DNA from: Runella sp. SP2
Lineage (GTDB): Bacteria > Bacteroidota > Bacteroidia > Cytophagales > Spirosomataceae
Assembly: GCF_003711225.1 (NCBI RefSeq)
Contig: NZ_CP031030.1
Location: 6,127,501-6,191,500 of the forward strand
Reading direction: 5' to 3'
Length of the DNA: 64,000 nt
Shown here: positions 61,433 to 64,000 of the stretch, piece by piece
How positions within the stretch are numbered: position 1 is the stretch's first letter
How the letters are laid out: every line of letters starts with the position of its first letter
The notes under the pieces: generated by a model
Told to the model about the DNA's origin: nothing
Databases searched by the model: none
The model's input: only the letters and a program-made list of their open reading frames with translations
Made by a program: the position numbers and the translations under genes

Positions 61433-61514
61433 TATTTTTTGGTGCTGAGTTTCACAATGAAATAGCTAATTTTGACGCTAAATCACCGAAACACAATTAG
61501 AACTTCCGCATTCT

Positions 61515-62375
61515 ATGAAAGGAATTATTTTGGCGGGTGGCTCAGGCACTCGCTTACACCCACTCACGTTGGCCGTTAGTAAGCAGTTGATGCCAGTTTA
61601 CGATAAGCCAATGATATACTATCCGTTATCGATTTTGATGTTGGCGGGTATTCGTGAAATTCTCATTATTTCGACTCCCCATGATTTACCGCACTTCCAA
61701 AAACTCTTAGGAGATGGAAGCCGCATCGGTTGTGAATTTAGCTATGCCGAACAACCTAGCCCTGATGGCCTTGCCCAGGCGTTTATCATTGGCGCTGACT
61801 TTATTGGAGACGACAAAGTGGCCTTGGTATTAGGCGATAATATTTTCTACGGAAGTGGTCTCAGTAAATTATTGCAAGCCAACAACGATCCCGACGGAGG
61901 TGTGGTGTATGCCTACCAAGTTCACGACCCTGAGCGCTATGGTGTGGTAGAATTTGACAAAGATTTTAACGTGCTTTCGATTGAAGAAAAACCCGAAGCA
62001 CCTAAGTCAAACTACGCCGTTCCAGGGCTTTATTTTTATGACAATGAGGTGGTGGAAATCGCCAAAAATATCCAGCCTAGCCCGCGCGGAGAACTCGAAA
62101 TTACGGACGTAAATCGCGTGTATTTGGAGCGTGGAAAGCTCAAAGTAGGCGTTCTTAATCGTGGAACAGCCTGGTTAGATACAGGCACGTTTGCGTCGTT
62201 GATGCAAGCAGGGCAATTTGTTCAAGTAATTGAAGAACGCCAAGGGCTTAAAATCGGTTGTATCGAAGAAGTGGCTTACCGTATGGGATTCATTACGGCC
62301 GACGAACTTCGCGAAATCGCCCAGCCGTTGCTCAAAAGCGGTTATGGCCAGTATTTACTAGGAATTTTGAAGTAA
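61515..62375 (+). CDS. rfbA: Glucose-1-phosphate thymidylyltransferase
   Basis: The 286-residue enzyme makes dTDP-glucose, first step of dTDP-L-rhamnose synthesis. It begins [39 protein letters not shown], the complete nucleotide- and sugar-binding signature, and contains [14 protein letters not shown] and [16 protein letters not shown] and [11 protein letters not shown]. rfbB/C/D are not next to it. The ribE gene follows after four bp, so they are cotranscribed. Confidence 0.95.
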   Translation: MKGIILAGGSGTRLHPLTLAVSKQLMPVYDKPMIYYPLSILMLAGIREILIISTPHDLPHFQKLLGDGSRIGCEFSYAEQPSPDGLAQAFIIGADFIGDDKVALVLGDNIFYGSGLSKLLQANNDPDGGVVYAYQVHDPERYGVVEFDKDFNVLSIEEKPEAPKSNYAVPGLYFYDNEVVEIAKNIQPSPRGELEITDVNRVYLERGKLKVGVLNRGTAWLDTGTFASLMQAGQFVQVIEERQGLKIGCIEEVAYRMGFITADELREIAQPLLKSGYGQYLLGILK

Positions 62376-62379
62376 AACC

Positions 62380-62988
62380 ATGTTTACAGGAATTGTAGAA
62401 GCGACGGCCGAAATCGTCGAAATCATTGCGGAAGGAACGAACCTGACGTTTAGATTGAGTGCAGCTTTGGCGCCCGAACTCAAAGTGGACCAAAGCGTGA
62501 GCCATAACGGCGTTTGTCTGACGGTGACGAGCATTGAAGGAACTACCTACACGGTAACGGCGGTGGACGAAACCCTCAAAAAAACAAACTTAGGTCAGTG
62601 GAAAGTAGGCACGAAGGTAAACGTAGAACGATGTATGCCTGCCCACGGTCGTTTTGATGGGCACATTGTTCAAGGCCACGTTGACCAAACGGGGGTTTGT
62701 ACCTACATCGCTGAAGTGGGTGGAAGTTGGTTGTTTGATTTTACGTACGATGCCGCTGTGGGCAATATTACCGTAGAAAAAGGCTCAATTTGTGTCAATG
62801 GGGTGAGCTTGACGGTCTTTAACTCGCACGATGACGGTTTCCGCGTAACGATTATTCCTTATACCTACGAGCATACTAATTTTCATCAATTGCAAGTCGG
62901 CGACATCGTCAATTTGGAGTTTGATATTTTGGGGAAATACATGCAGAAGATTTTGGCGAAATCAATGGCGCCCATTGCAGTTAAATAA
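62380..62988 (+). CDS. ribE: Riboflavin synthase, alpha chain
   Basis: The 202-residue protein converts two 6,7-dimethyl-8-ribityllumazine into riboflavin plus the pyrimidinedione. It has the two-fold repeat of lumazine-binding domains: MFTGIVEATAEI at 1-12, SHNGVCLTVT and CMPAHGRFDGHIVQGHVDQTG in the first half, SICVNGVSLTVFN and IPYTYEHTNFHQLQVGDIVNLEFDILGKY in the second. Starts four bp after rfbA. Confidence 0.95.
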   Translation: MFTGIVEATAEIVEIIAEGTNLTFRLSAALAPELKVDQSVSHNGVCLTVTSIEGTTYTVTAVDETLKKTNLGQWKVGTKVNVERCMPAHGRFDGHIVQGHVDQTGVCTYIAEVGGSWLFDFTYDAAVGNITVEKGSICVNGVSLTVFNSHDDGFRVTIIPYTYEHTNFHQLQVGDIVNLEFDILGKYMQKILAKSMAPIAVK

Positions 62989-63000
62989 ACCTTGGAAATC

Positions 63001-64000
63001 TTGACGCACCCCCGAATTTGTTACGAAATTTTTGTTCGTTCTTTTTGCGATTCCAACTGGGACGGAATCGGTGATTTGAATGGCATTCGTTCCAAACTGC
63101 CTTACCTTCAAGAGTTGGGCATTGAGGCAATATGGCTCACTCCGATTCAGCCATCACCCAGTTATCATAAATACGATGTTGTTGATTATTACGGCATTGA
63201 ACCCGAATACGGAACCCTCGACGATTTTAAAAACCTCCTGACTGAAGCCCACGCTCGCGGGATCAAAGTCATCTTAGATTTGGTGATTAATCACACGAGT
63301 GTGCGCCATCCTTGGTTTGTAGAATCGGCGAAAGGCAAAGCCAATCCTTACCGAAACTATTACAATTGGAAAAGCCCGAAGGAAATTGAAGCATTGGGGA
63401 TTGCCACGCGCGAGGCTACCCCCGATACGTGGGAACGAAAGCCTTGGCACAGTGCCGTGGGCAATACCGAAAAATACTACGGTTTGTTTTGGAAAGGAAT
63501 GCCTGACCTCAACTGCGACCACCCACCTGTGCGCCAAGCGATTTATGACATTGGCAAATATTGGCTAGAAATGGGCGTGGACGGTTTTCGATTGGACGCC
63601 GCCCGCCACATTTATCCCGAATGGGAAGAGTACAAAAACTACGATTTTTGGGTCGAATTTCGGACGGAAATGCAGAAAGTAAACCCGCAGGTGTATTTGG
63701 TCGGTGAAGTGTGGAACGCAGCCGATAAAATTGCTCCTTATTTTCGCGGGCTGACGGCCAATTTTAACTTTGATTTGAGTTTGGCGCTTCAAAAAATCAC
63801 CGCCGAGGAGCGAGATACCGTGCATTTGATTACTACTTTGGCTAAAAATCGTCAAGTATTTGCCCAAACAAATCCCCGTTTTATTGACGCCACTATGCTG
63901 ACCAATCACGACCAAACGCGCATTGGAAGTGTGTTACACGGCAAGCAGACCCATTTGAAAGTAGCGGCGAATTTACTTTTTACGCTGCCAGGGCAGCCGT
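63001..64000 (+). CDS. Alpha-amylase-family glycosyl hydrolase (GH13), partial
   Basis: The frame is open to the right edge (about 333 residues visible). There is no suitable ATG; TTG at 63001 (MTHPRICYEIFVRSF) or TTG at 62992 starts it directly after ribE (stop 62988). GH13 motifs: region I DLVINHTS, region II DGFRLDAARH with the nucleophile Asp, region III VYLVGEVWN with the acid Glu, and region IV TNHDQTR with the third carboxylate Asp. The IFVRSFCDSNWDGIGDLNGI opening resembles trehalose synthase/alpha-glucosidase-type enzymes. The translated start is uncertain. Role: maltodextrin or trehalose metabolism; the C-terminus lies outside the window. Confidence 0.82.
   Translation, partial: MTHPRICYEIFVRSFCDSNWDGIGDLNGIRSKLPYLQELGIEAIWLTPIQPSPSYHKYDVVDYYGIEPEYGTLDDFKNLLTEAHARGIKVILDLVINHTSVRHPWFVESAKGKANPYRNYYNWKSPKEIEALGIATREATPDTWERKPWHSAVGNTEKYYGLFWKGMPDLNCDHPPVRQAIYDIGKYWLEMGVDGFRLDAARHIYPEWEEYKNYDFWVEFRTEMQKVNPQVYLVGEVWNAADKIAPYFRGLTANFNFDLSLALQKITAEERDTVHLITTLAKNRQVFAQTNPRFIDATMLTNHDQTRIGSVLHGKQTHLKVAANLLFTLPGQP

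Larger units (their letters stand above)
61160..61514. other. Gene-free stretch: GTCAGAC array, terminator and rfbA promoter
   Basis: The 355 bp contain the GTCAGAC/GTCTGAC array (listed separately), a strong terminator and the short rfbA promoter region. TAATTTTG at 61467-61474 matches the TAnnTTTG -7 box 41 bp before the rfbA ATG; no correctly spaced -33 is visible. Confidence 0.55.

Noticed and set aside
1-64000. tRNA, rRNA, riboswitch or insertion sequence
   Set aside because: No such element could be recognised by eye in the intergenic regions; absence is not proven without a covariance-model search.

Overview
The window looks like an ordinary chromosomal stretch of a Bacteroidota bacterium of the Cytophagales type, probably a Spirosomaceae/Runella-like organism. 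This rests on a SusC/SusD pair, CarboxypepD_reg-like domains ending in EVVVTG, the families DUF2851, DUF1361 and DUF4097, the Bacteroidetes-type GlmU-family protein, an ArsS/AhpD-like pair, weak Shine-Dalgarno sequences and -7 boxes of the form TAnnTTTG. The genus is inferred, not proven. No tRNA, rRNA, CRISPR array or insertion sequence was recognised.

Layout. 1-7.9 kb: a partial metallophosphoesterase, a lipoprotein, a beta-barrel protein, a penicillin-acylase homologue, an AI-2E-type permease and a secreted beta-propeller-like protein, separated by an intergenic repeat family with GGGTTG/CAACCC hairpins. 7.9-11.3 kb: a flotillin/NfeD-like operon and a sterol-desaturase-family hydroxylase. 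11.3-15.8 kb: the accessory region. It holds a 33-bp triplicated repeat, a 5'-truncated remnant resembling the C-terminus of an S8 peptidase from anti-phage loci, and a strikingly A+T-rich, overlapping two-gene module (641-aa helical-repeat-like protein plus 570-aa protein with an N-terminal PD-(D/E)XK nuclease-like motif). I consider this module the best candidate for an undescribed, probably defensive, system.

16-27.7 kb: alaS, two small envelope proteins, purM, a Tat-exported Gfo/Idh/MocA oxidoreductase, a secreted serine hydrolase, a higBA toxin-antitoxin pair, a membrane methyltransferase, a sulfatase and an SDR. 27.9-37.1 kb: a beta-barrel protein, a VWA lipoprotein divergent from an ECF sigma factor/TonB-like membrane protein operon, an SDR and an aldo/keto reductase, a second sterol-desaturase paralogue, and an arsenosugar pair (arsS plus AhpD-like). 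37-48.4 kb: RNase R, a giant 1658-aa secreted protein, a DUF2851 protein, an M28 peptidase and a DUF1361 protein. 48.8-64 kb: a susCD-like pair, an EamA transporter, a thioredoxin-fold lipid/envelope-type protein, a GlmU-family acyl/nucleotidyltransferase, tagaturonate reductase, a DUF1684 protein, a DUF4097 beta-solenoid protein, a GTCAGAC hairpin array, and an rfbA-ribE-amylase run leaving the window at the right edge.

Much of the window is single genes or short operons closed by strong hairpin terminators. The repeat families between genes (69-bp and 86-bp tandem arrays, 7-bp heptads before alaS, 22-bp perfect palindrome, GTCAGAC array) are the second notable feature.
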